Under the pieces are notes generated by a model. The model made no database searches. It was not told the origin of the DNA and worked only from the letters and a program-made list of their open reading frames with translations. Source: Bacteroidales bacterium (GTDB lineage: Bacteria > Bacteroidota > Bacteroidia > Bacteroidales > WCHB1-69). Taken from it: a stretch of DNA of 64,000 nt. A program made the translations under genes and the position numbers. Shown here piece after piece: positions 35,128 through 44,702 of this stretch; the first letter of the stretch is position 1; each line of letters starts with the position of its first letter. The DNA is taken from the NCBI GenBank assembly GCA_017535665.1, contig JAFXTS010000013.1, positions 62,001-126,000 of the forward strand, written 5' to 3'.

Positions 35128-36642
35128 ATGGACTGGAAAAAGCACAGCAAATGGTGGGTGATCGGTGCGGCTGCGGCTGTCATCCTGATCAATGCATGGG
35201 CGATTTACAATGAGCACCTGTTCATTCCCTTTTTCTCTGTAGCGGCCATCATCGCCTACCTGCTTTTGTTCCGCGTGGATTTAGCCATGTACCTCATGGC
35301 GTTCAGCACACCCTTTTCCATCGGGCTCGACACCGAAAAGGTGCAGTTCAACATCTCCCTGCCCGCCGAGCTGCTGATGATTTCGCTCACTTTCTTGTTC
35401 CTTGCCCGCATCTGCTACGACCTGCGGTTCAAGAAAAATGTGCTGAAGCATCCCGTCACCATCGCCATCTTGTGCTACCTCACATGGATGTTTATCTGCT
35501 GCATTACCAGCGAGATACCATTGGTGTCGTTCAAGTTCTGGGCAGCCAAAATCTGGTTTGTCTGCTCCTCCTTCTTCATGCTCATCCACCTGATGGACAA
35601 AGACCGCAGCCGTTGGATCACCTATTTCAACTGCTACGCCATTGCATTAGGGTGTGTGGTGGTCATCACCACCATCAAGAATGCGCAGGTCGGCTTCGGC
35701 GAGCACATCGCCCACTGGATAATGAATCCCTTCTACAACGACCACACCGCCTACGGGGCCGTGCTGGCACTGTTTCTCCCAATGACCATCGGACTGTTGT
35801 TTTTGCCTGAGACCAAGCGGGGAATGCGGGTACTATATGGCATTCTCATCGCTATTTTCCTGCTGGGTACCTATCTGTCGTTCTGCCGTGCGGCATGGTT
35901 GAGTCTGATAGGGGCTCTCGGCATCTGGTGCGTGGTGAAGTTGCGCATCAAATTCTCGTGGTTCATCGCCGGTGTCGCGGTAGTGGGAACCTTGCTGTTC
36001 GCCTTTTCCGATGACATTCTGTATAAGATGTCGCGCAACAGCCAGGACTCATCCACCAACTTTGCAGAGCATCTACAGTCGATTTCCAATATCAAGACCG
36101 ACGCCTCCAATGTAGAGCGATTGAACCGCTGGCATGCGGCCTTCGCCATGATTGAGGAACGGCCTGTCATGGGCTGGGGGCCCGGATGTTACCAGTTCTG
36201 CTACGCGCCGTACCAAGACTCGCGCTATCACACCATCATCACCACCGACTTTGGTGACGGTGGCAATGCGCACAGCGAGTACATCGGTCCGACGGCAGAG
36301 ACCGGCTTCGTGGGACTTTTCACGGTGTTGGCATTGGTCGTGCTGGTACTCTATTACGGGTTCCGAACCTACCAGCGGAGCCGTGACAAGAGCGTACGGC
36401 GACTCTCTCTGGCAGCCACCCTCTCGCTCATCACCTATTTCATCCATGGGGTGATGAACAACTTCCTTGACACCGACAAGTTGTCGCTCCCCTACTGGGG
36501 ACTCTTCGCCCTGATCGTGGTATTGAGCGCCGAAACCGAGAGCAAGGAGGCGCGCAGCCTTGAGGCCAGCACACCCAAAGGGATTGCTGACAAGGAAGAT
36601 AGCCATCCGAGCAGCGACCTCACGCCAGCCTCCGCAGAATGA
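35128..36642 (+). CDS. O-antigen ligase/polymerase-like membrane protein
   Basis: A 504-residue polytopic membrane protein with about 10-12 hydrophobic helices. The large periplasmic loop (about residues 315-400) has the WaaL/Wzy_C pattern RPVMGWGPGCYQF and GNAHSEYIGPTAETG. These proteins join or polymerise lipid-linked glycan at the outer face of the inner membrane. Whether it is a ligase or a polymerase is not decided by sequence. The C-terminal 30 residues are charged and low complexity. Its 3' end overlaps the convergent DUF2851 gene by 23 bases. Confidence 0.85.
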   Translation: MDWKKHSKWWVIGAAAAVILINAWAIYNEHLFIPFFSVAAIIAYLLLFRVDLAMYLMAFSTPFSIGLDTEKVQFNISLPAELLMISLTFLFLARICYDLRFKKNVLKHPVTIAILCYLTWMFICCITSEIPLVSFKFWAAKIWFVCSSFFMLIHLMDKDRSRWITYFNCYAIALGCVVVITTIKNAQVGFGEHIAHWIMNPFYNDHTAYGAVLALFLPMTIGLLFLPETKRGMRVLYGILIAIFLLGTYLSFCRAAWLSLIGALGIWCVVKLRIKFSWFIAGVAVVGTLLFAFSDDILYKMSRNSQDSSTNFAEHLQSISNIKTDASNVERLNRWHAAFAMIEERPVMGWGPGCYQFCYAPYQDSRYHTIITTDFGDGGNAHSEYIGPTAETGFVGLFTVLALVVLVLYYGFRTYQRSRDKSVRRLSLAATLSLITYFIHGVMNNFLDTDKLSLPYWGLFALIVVLSAETESKEARSLEASTPKGIADKEDSHPSSDLTPASAE

Positions 36643-37891
36643 GGCAGCCGATGTCGCAATTGGCGCACCGTTTCACAGAACAGTATTGTTTGTACAGCTC
36701 AAGGATAGCTTGAGAGTATAGGGCATGGCCGGATGGGAAGCCAGCCTCGACGTACTGTCGCGTGATACTATTGTTCTCGAAATCACAGCTTTCGAGCAAC
36801 GACAGGGCCTGTTCGCGGGCGGTGTCATCGCCCATGAAGGCCGCACGCGCCAGCCGCACCGGCACTACCACATTGACCACCAGCAGGTTAAAAGCCTGCT
36901 GCCCGATTTTACGAGGACGGGTGGGGCTGGCGCGGCCGAAGTGGAGATGCGACTTCCAATAGTCGTTAGGTTCAAAAAGGGAGATGCCTCGCAGCAGCGA
37001 CACATCGGTGTCGTGGAGCAGCAGCTCGATGAGTTCGGGCATACGATAGATGCACTCGCTCAGCTGAGCGAGGCGCACGCAGGGGAAATTCTGGGGACGC
37101 AGCCGCAGCAGATTCCACACCTTCAAAGGAATGGGCACCAGATTGTACTTATATTTCAGATAGTCATATTCCGACTGGAGGGTCTCAAAATAGCGGTCCG
37201 GCTCATCAGGAGGCTGCTCCAAAAGTCCAGCCTGTCCGAATACCAAGGCATAAATCTGCAATCGGGAATCCTTGTGTTTCAAGATGTAACGGTACGGCAG
37301 ACTTTTCGACAGCAGCTCAAAGGCGCTGGCGTTTTTGTTGAACCCGAAATTGGCGACGAAGTATCGGAACACAGCCTCCTGCCAGTTGTGATGGCACTCG
37401 CAGACGGTCTGCACCACCTCGGACTGCTTGCGCTGCATCCGCTCCACCGCCAACCGCGACAGCCAGCTGGCGAACTGCAACGACGTAACCTCTGGCAGCG
37501 AGTGGCGGCACGGCAGCAGGTCGCTGCTACACGACATCTGCTCGTACTCCTCAATCATGGAGGGCGGGATGTACTCCTTCAGCTCCAACGTAGGGAAGTT
37601 TTCCTCCAACTCCACATCATGCTGATACACCACATGAAGAATAACACTTTGATACTTACTATCATGCTGATGCCCGTGGCGAAGCCAGTCGGACGTGCGC
37701 ACATGAATCTCGACATCGCCCGCCCATGTGATGCCGTCGATTTTGATGACCGCCTGTTTGAAGTCCGGACCGGCATCCTGGTGGGCGATGCCGCTTCGAA
37801 CCAGCCGCAACGACCGGTGGTCGGTGGTATGCAAATCCAAAACTGAAAACAACTGATTACGCCAAAAATAGTGCAGCAACATCTCGTTCAT
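36620..37891 (-). CDS. DUF2851 family protein
   Basis: A 423-residue cytoplasmic protein of the DUF2851 family, widespread in Bacteroidota and of unknown function. Family-like features are NEMLLHYFWRNQLF at the start, DAGPDFKQAVIKIDG, WAGDVEIHVRTSDW and HVVYQHD. The N-terminal pattern of D...E..H resembles nuclease-type folds, but this is only a suggestion. It has its own promoter and converges on the ligase gene. Confidence 0.85.
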   Translation of the reverse strand: MNEMLLHYFWRNQLFSVLDLHTTDHRSLRLVRSGIAHQDAGPDFKQAVIKIDGITWAGDVEIHVRTSDWLRHGHQHDSKYQSVILHVVYQHDVELEENFPTLELKEYIPPSMIEEYEQMSCSSDLLPCRHSLPEVTSLQFASWLSRLAVERMQRKQSEVVQTVCECHHNWQEAVFRYFVANFGFNKNASAFELLSKSLPYRYILKHKDSRLQIYALVFGQAGLLEQPPDEPDRYFETLQSEYDYLKYKYNLVPIPLKVWNLLRLRPQNFPCVRLAQLSECIYRMPELIELLLHDTDVSLLRGISLFEPNDYWKSHLHFGRASPTRPRKIGQQAFNLLVVNVVVPVRLARAAFMGDDTAREQALSLLESCDFENNSITRQYVEAGFPSGHALYSQAILELYKQYCSVKRCANCDIGCLILRRLA

Positions 37892-37924
37892 CTTAATATG
37901 AGTTATGTTTTAGTTAATTCGCTG

Positions 37925-37932
37925 CAAAATTA
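37925..37932 (-). promoter_or_regulatory. -7 promoter box of the DUF2851 gene
   Basis: Reads TAATTTTG on the minus strand, 34 bases before the ATG at 37891. Confidence 0.7.
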
Positions 37933-38071
37933 CAACATTTTTATAAAATACGCAGCAATTATCCAAAATTTTTATATTTCAATAACAATATTTTTCAGAA
38001 TATTTTTATAAATTATTCAATTTCAATTAGAAAAATTTTCTCAAAAGTGAAGGAATGTCATTTTTCTATCG

Positions 38072-38079
38072 TATCTTTG
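38072..38079 (+). promoter_or_regulatory. -7 promoter box of the small helical protein gene
   Basis: TATCTTTG, 30 bases before the ATG at 38109. Confidence 0.65.
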
Positions 38080-38108
38080 CAGCCTGAACTTAAAAACAAA
38101 GAATTACT

Positions 38109-38510
38109 ATGGAACTTGAAAATCCTATTGAAGAAGCCAGACGCTATGTGACCAACGCAGAAGAGATTATTCAAAAAGCGGGCTATGACCCTGAAGTCAA
38201 GTCATATACAGACAGCAAATATGTCAAAACCGCAGGAGATATCCTTTGGAAAGGATGTCTGATTGCTTTAGATGCGGTATTGCACGTGCGAAAAGGCAAG
38301 GGACGGCCCTCTATCGAGAAATACCAGGAGGCCGCAGGCAAACGCGACCGCAAATTACTACAGTATGTAAATAATGGTTATAACACCTTGCACTTGTATA
38401 TGGGGTACGATGGCACCAGAGGGAAAAAGTTGTGCGATGCAGGCTTCGAATACGCCAACAGCATCATCGACCGATGCGCCTTGCTGTATCCCGAAACACC
38501 GCAGGCGTAG
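38109..38510 (+). CDS. small helical protein, DUF5618-like
   Basis: A 133-residue soluble protein predicted to be all helical. IEEARRYVTNAEEIIQ at the start and GDILWKGCLIALDAVL in the middle recall DUF5618, a HEPN-like helical family of Bacteroidota; I am moderately sure of the family and know no function. The HEPN RNase motif RxxxxH is not evident. Single gene with its own promoter, convergent with the efflux operon, whose stop lies 11 bases away. Confidence 0.6.
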   Translation: MELENPIEEARRYVTNAEEIIQKAGYDPEVKSYTDSKYVKTAGDILWKGCLIALDAVLHVRKGKGRPSIEKYQEAAGKRDRKLLQYVNNGYNTLHLYMGYDGTRGKKLCDAGFEYANSIIDRCALLYPETPQA

Positions 38511-38520
38511 CCACTCCCTA

Positions 38521-41500
38521 TCACGCTTCAGAAGATTCCTCCTGAACGGGCTGCTTCTCCTTGGAGTTGAAAAGCCAGTACAACACCGGCAGTACCGACA
38601 CCACCAATACCATCGAAATCCACGTGCCGAAGCAGATCACGACACCCATCGGCGACCATAATGCGCTGTTGCTGATAATCATCGGGACCACACCCATAGA
38701 AGCGGCAGCACTGGTGAGGAAGATCGGACGGGTACGTCGCTTGCCGGCCTCCAAGGCCGCCTCACGTGCCGACAGTCCGCCCTTGATGCGCAAAGTTTCG
38801 GCATAGTCGTACATGATGATGCCGTTTCGCACGATGATACCCATCAGAGCCACCAACCCTAACACCGATGTAAGGGTAAACGACATACCCATGATCTGGA
38901 TGCCCAATGTGGCTCCGAAGATGGAGAGCAACGTGGCGGCCAGAATCAGCGAGGCCAGTTTGATACTGCGGAAATGGAATACCAATATCACAAAGATAAT
39001 CAGCACAGCGAATGCCAATCCCTTGAAAATCTGAGGCATCAGAATATCATCTTGCATACGGGCACCGCCCCACTTCATCTTCACACCATCAGGAATATCC
39101 ATATTCTTCAGACTCTTGTCAATAGACTTCGTAGTGCTGGTAACATTCACATTGCGCTTCACATCTGCCTGAACTGTAATGGTATAAACCCCATTCTTAT
39201 GGTAAATCTGTCCCGTGGAATAATCCTCATGTACAGTAGCAATCTGCCTCAACGGCACTGAACTGCCACTGAGAGACGCAATATACTCATCCGAAATGCC
39301 CTCAAAAGTGCCGAGCGAATCCTTGTCAGATTTCAGCACCACCTTGACGGGATAATCACCTTCCCAAATTGTAGTAATCGGGATGCCTGCACCATAATCG
39401 AAAGCAAGGTTGGTCATGATGGTGGGCTTGCCCACACCAATTCTATTTGCCTCCAAATTATTGACATCCACATTGATACCCGTCATCGCTTCATCTTCCG
39501 TGGTGGTCACAAAAAGCAGGTCGGAACGTTGCCGCAGGTTGTCCTTGATCTTTTCGGCCGTCACCCGAACTGCATCCTTGTCCTCGCCTGATACATCAAT
39601 CTCGACTGGGAAAGCGGTCATCACATAATCGAGCTGCTTGAACCGCACATAAGCATCGGGGAAGTAGTTAACATATTCATCCTCATACTCATCCAACAGT
39701 TTGTTGGTCATTTTTTCAGAAGTGGTGGTGACAATCAGCTGGGCGTAATGCTTGGAGGGAAACTTCGGGGCATAGCACATGTGAAAACGAGGTGCTGAGC
39801 AGCCCACGAAAGAGGTGACATTGGTGATTCGCTTATCGTGTCGCAAAATGTCAGCGAGCGAGTCGCACACCTTCTCAGTACGTGCAAGTGGCGAGCTATT
39901 AGGCAAATAGATCTCAACGACAAACTGATTTCGTTCCGTACTCGGCATCATTCGCTGAGGAATATGCAGGAAGATGAGCACCCCCACGACCACGGCCAAC
40001 ACAGCCGTGAGGATGGTAAGCTTGGGCCATCGGAATGCGAGGATGATGATACGGTCGAAAAGTTTCTGGATTTGATCAGGGATGTTGAACTTGCGCGGTT
40101 TAGCATTCGGTCCGTGAAAACCTTTTTTGATAAAACTATACTGCACAAAGGGGATGAACAGCAAAGCGATGAGCAGAGAGGTAAAAAGGGTGATGGTGAC
40201 CGTGCCCGGGAAACTGCTGAGGAACTCGCCGAAAAGTCCGGTACAAGTGAACAGCAGCGGATAGAAGGTGATGGTGATGGCCAACGTGGCGGAAACCACC
40301 GACCGGAAAAGCTCGGTGCCACTGGAGAGCGTGGCCTCCAGACGGGGCACGCCATGATCCAGTTTCTCCACATAATTATCAATCACCACCACCGAGTCAT
40401 CGACAATAATACCCAGCATCACGAGCAAAGCCGCCAGAGTAACCGTATTGATCTCAAAACCAATCAAATACATAATCCCCAAAGAGATAAACATGGTGAT
40501 GGGGATGGTCATGGCGGAGATGCTTGCCACACGAAGCGGCTGCATCAGCATGATGACGAGGATGACCGTGATGATGGCGATGAGCATCTCACGCATGAAC
40601 ATGTTGACCGAGTGGGAGACCACCTCGGCCTGGTCGGCGACACGGAAAACGGTGACTTCGGGCGGCAGGGTGGACTCGAACTCATCGAGCACCGCCCGCA
40701 CCGATTTGCCATATTCCACAATATTATTACCTTCCTGCATCTCGATGGAGAGCATCACGCATTTCTTGTCGCCATTTTGAATATAACTGGTCCGCCGCGG
40801 ATATTCACGTTCGATGCGGGCGATGTCCTTGAGCCGCACAATGCTACCCGTAGGATCCACATACACAATCTGCTCTGCCACATCATTTTCTGAGGCGTAT
40901 GTCTCCGACACATGGATAGGAGCCAGATGCTCATCGTCCTCAAAAGTACCACTGATGGTGGTGAAATTTTGGGCGAAAAGCGTGCTGCTCAATGTGGAGG
41001 CATCAATGCCATATTTCACCAGTTTATTCTTATCAATATAAACTGTAATCTGCTCATTTTGAAGTCCGTATCGACGAAGATTGGAGACGGAAGGAATGGT
41101 ACGGAGACGAGATTCCAGTTCAGCAAGATAGCCTTCCAACTCACGATAAGTCTTTTCTTTTGATTCGATGGAAATGAGAAGCGCGGAGGTGCTGCCGAAA
41201 TCATTGCTAGTGAAAATGCCAGCGACACCGCTTGGAAGCGAACTTTTGAAATTGGCTGCATCAAGACGGAACTTTGACCAGAACTCATCATCAGACTTCA
41301 CATGCTCGGAGAGTTGCACATACATCACCACCATGCCATCGGAAGTGACGGAGTACGTCATCGCCTTGTTGATTTCCTTGTAGCTGAAAAGGAACTCTTC
41401 AAGCGGCTGGGTGACCTGTTCCTCCACTTGGTCGGAGCTGGCACCTGGATACACTGCCACCACAAGTCCTTGACGAATAGAAAATTGCGGAAATTCCTGT

Positions 41501-41619
41501 TTCGGCATCTTCGTCAGGGCATACACGCCGAACAGTGCCATAAAGGCCACCACCAAGATGATGATGGACTTATTCTTGACTGAAAATTCGACTGCGCTTC
41601 TGACTATGGACTTCGACAT
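38521..41619 (-). CDS. RND family efflux transporter, permease subunit
   Basis: A 1032-residue inner-membrane proton-driven pump of the AcrB/MdtC class. Two repeats of six membrane helices with large periplasmic loops can be seen. The proton-relay aspartates in TM4 are in MLGIIVDDSVVV. The second-half motif LMGIIVRNGIIMYDY is at the TM10/11 region. The loop sequences suit a drug or lipid exporter rather than a heavy-metal pump. The adaptor gene lies 3 bases upstream in the same operon. No outer-membrane TolC-type gene is near, so it must use one encoded elsewhere. Confidence 0.94.
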   Translation of the reverse strand: MSKSIVRSAVEFSVKNKSIIILVVAFMALFGVYALTKMPKQEFPQFSIRQGLVVAVYPGASSDQVEEQVTQPLEEFLFSYKEINKAMTYSVTSDGMVVMYVQLSEHVKSDDEFWSKFRLDAANFKSSLPSGVAGIFTSNDFGSTSALLISIESKEKTYRELEGYLAELESRLRTIPSVSNLRRYGLQNEQITVYIDKNKLVKYGIDASTLSSTLFAQNFTTISGTFEDDEHLAPIHVSETYASENDVAEQIVYVDPTGSIVRLKDIARIEREYPRRTSYIQNGDKKCVMLSIEMQEGNNIVEYGKSVRAVLDEFESTLPPEVTVFRVADQAEVVSHSVNMFMREMLIAIITVILVIMLMQPLRVASISAMTIPITMFISLGIMYLIGFEINTVTLAALLVMLGIIVDDSVVVIDNYVEKLDHGVPRLEATLSSGTELFRSVVSATLAITITFYPLLFTCTGLFGEFLSSFPGTVTITLFTSLLIALLFIPFVQYSFIKKGFHGPNAKPRKFNIPDQIQKLFDRIIILAFRWPKLTILTAVLAVVVGVLIFLHIPQRMMPSTERNQFVVEIYLPNSSPLARTEKVCDSLADILRHDKRITNVTSFVGCSAPRFHMCYAPKFPSKHYAQLIVTTTSEKMTNKLLDEYEDEYVNYFPDAYVRFKQLDYVMTAFPVEIDVSGEDKDAVRVTAEKIKDNLRQRSDLLFVTTTEDEAMTGINVDVNNLEANRIGVGKPTIMTNLAFDYGAGIPITTIWEGDYPVKVVLKSDKDSLGTFEGISDEYIASLSGSSVPLRQIATVHEDYSTGQIYHKNGVYTITVQADVKRNVNVTSTTKSIDKSLKNMDIPDGVKMKWGGARMQDDILMPQIFKGLAFAVLIIFVILVFHFRSIKLASLILAATLLSIFGATLGIQIMGMSFTLTSVLGLVALMGIIVRNGIIMYDYAETLRIKGGLSAREAALEAGKRRTRPIFLTSAAASMGVVPMIISNSALWSPMGVVICFGTWISMVLVVSVLPVLYWLFNSKEKQPVQEESSEA

Positions 41620-41622
41620 GGC

Positions 41623-42642
41623 TTAACGTACTGACACAGAAGAACCTGTACTTACTTTTTGCTCACCATTCACGATGACGGAATCGCCGGGGATGAGGCC
41701 TTCGGCAATGATGATGCCGCGCTGGGCGAGGCCGCCGGTGATGACGGTACGGCGCACGGCCTTGCCGCCGGATGCGAGCCAGACGTAATGCTCACCCGTA
41801 TGGTCGATTTTCACCACGCGGTTGGGCACCACAATCAGCTGGGTGGTGTCGGATGAGGGCAGCCATGCATTGCAGACCATGCCGGGCATCAGGGAACCAT
41901 CAGAGTTTTTGAGCGGCACCAACACCTCGTAGTTGTGGGAGAGGGCATTGGCCACCACCCCTTTAGAGCCAACCTTCCCTTCGTAAATCCGATTGTTAAG
42001 GGCTGAGACAGAGATGCGGACAGGCTGTCCCACCGTCACGCTGGAAATCACATTTTCAGGTATCGGGATGTTGACCTGCATGCCGTAAGTTTGCAGCAGA
42101 GTCAGCACAGCGTTGCCAGGCAGAACATTCATCCCCTCCTCCGCATTCACCTTTCCGATCACGCCGGAATAGGGAGCTTTCAACTTGCAGTTCTCAAGGT
42201 TACGCTTAGCGATGGCCTCGGAGGAGACAGCCTGTGCGAGTTTGGTCTCCATCTCCACCCACTGCACCTCGCTGATAGAGCCTTTGTCGTGCAGGAGTTT
42301 GAGACGGTCGTAGCCGTCCTGCGCCTGGCGCAGCGTAGCCTGTGCGGCGGAATAGGCCTGCCGGAAACTGGCATCGTTAACCTCTGCAAGCAACTGACCT
42401 TCCGCAACCTTTTGTCCTTCACGCACATACACTTTAGTAACATTCCCTGTGACGGGGAAACTCAACACACTGGCGGAAGAGGCCTCGATGGTTCCGACAT
42501 AATTTTGAGCACCAGCTTCTCCCTCTTCCCCTATCACCATCACCTCCACAGGAACAGGCAGCAAAGCACGCGACTGCTTTTTCTCCCTACATCCCACAGA
42601 AACAATGAGTAAACAAGACATCAATAACAGACACTTTTTCAT
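41623..42642 (-). CDS. RND efflux periplasmic adaptor lipoprotein (membrane fusion protein)
   Basis: A 339-residue adaptor of the HlyD/AcrA class. The lipoprotein signal ends SVGC (Cys18). The lipoyl/biotinyl-like halves are around VYVREGQKVAEGQLLAEV and LKAPYSGVIGKVNAEEG, flanking a short helical hairpin (about residues 90-140); beta-barrel and membrane-proximal domains follow. The short hairpin fits pumps such as MexH/BpeA-like systems. First gene of the efflux operon. Confidence 0.92.
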   Translation of the reverse strand: MKKCLLLMSCLLIVSVGCREKKQSRALLPVPVEVMVIGEEGEAGAQNYVGTIEASSASVLSFPVTGNVTKVYVREGQKVAEGQLLAEVNDASFRQAYSAAQATLRQAQDGYDRLKLLHDKGSISEVQWVEMETKLAQAVSSEAIAKRNLENCKLKAPYSGVIGKVNAEEGMNVLPGNAVLTLLQTYGMQVNIPIPENVISSVTVGQPVRISVSALNNRIYEGKVGSKGVVANALSHNYEVLVPLKNSDGSLMPGMVCNAWLPSSDTTQLIVVPNRVVKIDHTGEHYVWLASGGKAVRRTVITGGLAQRGIIIAEGLIPGDSVIVNGEQKVSTGSSVSVR

Positions 42643-42758
42643 TTCTTAAAACAGTAGTTTATAATAACGCAAAACAGGGCATTTTGTTGCAATTTCTTCA
42701 ATAAAAAATAAGATAATAAGTTTTTGCTGAAAAAAGTTTTTTCTTTGAAAAAAAATTG

Positions 42759-42766
42759 TAATTTTG
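42759..42766 (+). promoter_or_regulatory. -7 promoter box of the OmpA/TPR lipoprotein gene
   Basis: TAATTTTG, 52 bases before the ATG at 42818. Confidence 0.65.
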
Positions 42767-42817
42767 CAAAACTATTCAAAATAGATAATTTCAAATTTAA
42801 AATATAAAATAAAGACT

Positions 42818-44629
42818 ATGAAAAACTTGAGAATCATTTTGTTAGCATGCATTGCAGCTGTCACGCTGCTGAGCTGTGGTTTGGGTAAAATGGTTTCCCG
42901 TTACCCCGAAGTCTCCATCAAATTGGATGATCAAGACCTCGAAAACAAGGGCGGTCAGGTCGCATACCAGATCAAGGGAAACATTCCTCCCAAGTACATG
43001 AAGAAGAAAGCCACGATGACCGTCGTCCCCACGATTGAGTACAACGGTCAGCAGATTGCCTTAGCTCCCATCGAAATTCAGGGTGAAAAGGCTAAGGGCA
43101 ATGGCGCCAGAATTTCTTACAAGAAAGGTGGTGCTTTCTCAGGCTCAGGTAGCTTCGAATTCAAAGAGGGTTATGAGGAAGCCAACTTGGTGGCCATCTC
43201 CACTGCCCAGAAGAAGAAAAAATCACACACCTTCGATCCCGTTCCGTTGTGTGAAGGCATTAGCAACTCCGCCGCTTTGGCCGACATCAACCCCGAGTTG
43301 GGCGATAAGGCTGGCAACGGTACCACCCTTATCTATGCTGAACATGGCTACAAACCTGAATTTGTGACCAGCACCGCCACCCTCTATTTTGATGTCAACA
43401 GCTCTGACCTCAACATGAACCAGAAAAACAACAAGTCGGATGTGGCCAAGAAGGCTGTTGCCGACTTCGGTGCCTTCATGAAAGAGGGTCGCAAGATCGA
43501 CAAAATCGTCATCACCGGTTGGGCTTCACCCGAAGGCGAAGAGTCTCTGAACCAAGGTCTTTCCGACAAGCGTGCCGAGAAAGGTAAAGGCTGGTTTGAA
43601 AAAGAGTTCGACAAATACCTCCGTCAGTATGCCAAAGATAACAAAATCAAATACAAAGATCTTCCGAAGCCGGAACTCGTATATGATATGAAATCTCCGG
43701 GTGAAGACTGGAGCGGTTTTGAAGCTGCCCTGCAGGAATCCAACATCAAAGAGAAGAACCAGATTCTCAATGTGGTGCGTTCACAGCCCAACCCCACCCA
43801 GCGCGAACAGAAGATCCGCGAGATGACCGACATCTACAATGAGATCGCCGACATCATCCTGCCCCCGCTCCGCCGCGTGGAAGTTGCCATGGTTTGCAAT
43901 AAGAACAATTTCAACGATCAGCAGATCAGCGAAATGATGAAGACCAATCCCGACACGTTGTCGCTGAACGAAAAGATGTATGCCGCCTCCATGGAGCAAG
44001 ATCTGGAAAAGAAGGCTTCCATCTACAATGCCATCATTGCCAAAGAGCAGAACGACTGGCGTGCCTACAACAACCTCGCCATCCTTCAGATCAACGACTT
44101 CATCCAGAACGGCAACGAGGCTTCTCTGACCAATGGTATGAAGAACCTTGAAAAAGCAGAAGCCATCTCCCCGAGCAACGGTATCATCCTCAACAACAAG
44201 GCTATCGGTGAATTTCTGCAAGGCAATGTCGATGCCGCCATGCGCGATTTCGCCGCTTCCGAAAAAGCAGCCGTCAATCCGATTCATCAGGATTACAACC
44301 TGGCTATGAACAAAATCAAGTCGGGTGACTACAGCGGAGCCCTCAAGGACATGAACAACAAGAGCTGCGACTACAACACCGCTCTCGTTCAGATGCTGAA
44401 CAAAGACTACGCTGCCGCACAGAAGACTCTCGACTGCGTCACCCAGAACGATGCCAAGACCTACTACCTGCGCGCCGTTCTCGCCGCCAGAATGAAAGAG
44501 GAGAGCAAAGTGCTCAGCAACCTCACCGAATGCGTGAAATTGGACGCTTCTTACAAAGCTAAAGCCCAGAAGGATCCTGAGTTCAAGAAATATAAAAGAC
44601 TCAGCCAATTCCAAGCTATTGTAAAATAA
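42818..44629 (+). CDS. lipoprotein with OmpA-like and TPR domains
   Basis: A 603-residue lipoprotein (signal ending LLSC, Cys20). About residues 25-190 are beta-rich and unassigned. An OmpA-like peptidoglycan-binding segment follows (about 190-270: TATLYFDVNSSDLN, KIVITGWASPEGEESLNQGLSDKRAE). The C-terminal half (about 370-600) is TPR-like helices (YNAIIAKEQNDWRAYNNLAIL, ISPSNGIILNNKAIGEFLQG). It resembles OmpA/TPR envelope proteins of Bacteroidales; PorE of the T9SS also combines these domain types but has others (WD40, CRD) that are missing here. It probably tethers the outer membrane to the wall. Codon use suggests high expression. Confidence 0.8.
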   Translation: MKNLRIILLACIAAVTLLSCGLGKMVSRYPEVSIKLDDQDLENKGGQVAYQIKGNIPPKYMKKKATMTVVPTIEYNGQQIALAPIEIQGEKAKGNGARISYKKGGAFSGSGSFEFKEGYEEANLVAISTAQKKKKSHTFDPVPLCEGISNSAALADINPELGDKAGNGTTLIYAEHGYKPEFVTSTATLYFDVNSSDLNMNQKNNKSDVAKKAVADFGAFMKEGRKIDKIVITGWASPEGEESLNQGLSDKRAEKGKGWFEKEFDKYLRQYAKDNKIKYKDLPKPELVYDMKSPGEDWSGFEAALQESNIKEKNQILNVVRSQPNPTQREQKIREMTDIYNEIADIILPPLRRVEVAMVCNKNNFNDQQISEMMKTNPDTLSLNEKMYAASMEQDLEKKASIYNAIIAKEQNDWRAYNNLAILQINDFIQNGNEASLTNGMKNLEKAEAISPSNGIILNNKAIGEFLQGNVDAAMRDFAASEKAAVNPIHQDYNLAMNKIKSGDYSGALKDMNNKSCDYNTALVQMLNKDYAAAQKTLDCVTQNDAKTYYLRAVLAARMKEESKVLSNLTECVKLDASYKAKAQKDPEFKKYKRLSQFQAIVK

Positions 44630-44650
44630 TTGACCCTTCCCTTATAACAT

Positions 44651-44684
44651 AAAAAGAGGCGTTGAACAGATGCCTCTTTTTTTT
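44651..44684 (+). terminator. intrinsic terminator after the OmpA/TPR gene
   Basis: AAAAAGAGGC (44651-44660) pairs with GCCTCTTTTT (44672-44681) and a T tract continues. The hairpin rules out the in-frame ATG at 44670 as the next gene's start. Confidence 0.85.
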
Positions 44685-44702
44685 CTCCAAATTGATAAAA
44701 TA

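Noticed and set aside
36725-37846. Plus-strand ORF of 373 codons
   Set aside because: Antisense shadow of the DUF2851 gene, which matches its family over its full length.
42818-44629. OmpA/TPR lipoprotein as PorE of the T9SS
   Set aside because: PorE-type proteins also carry WD40 and carboxypeptidase-regulatory-like domains, which are not seen here.
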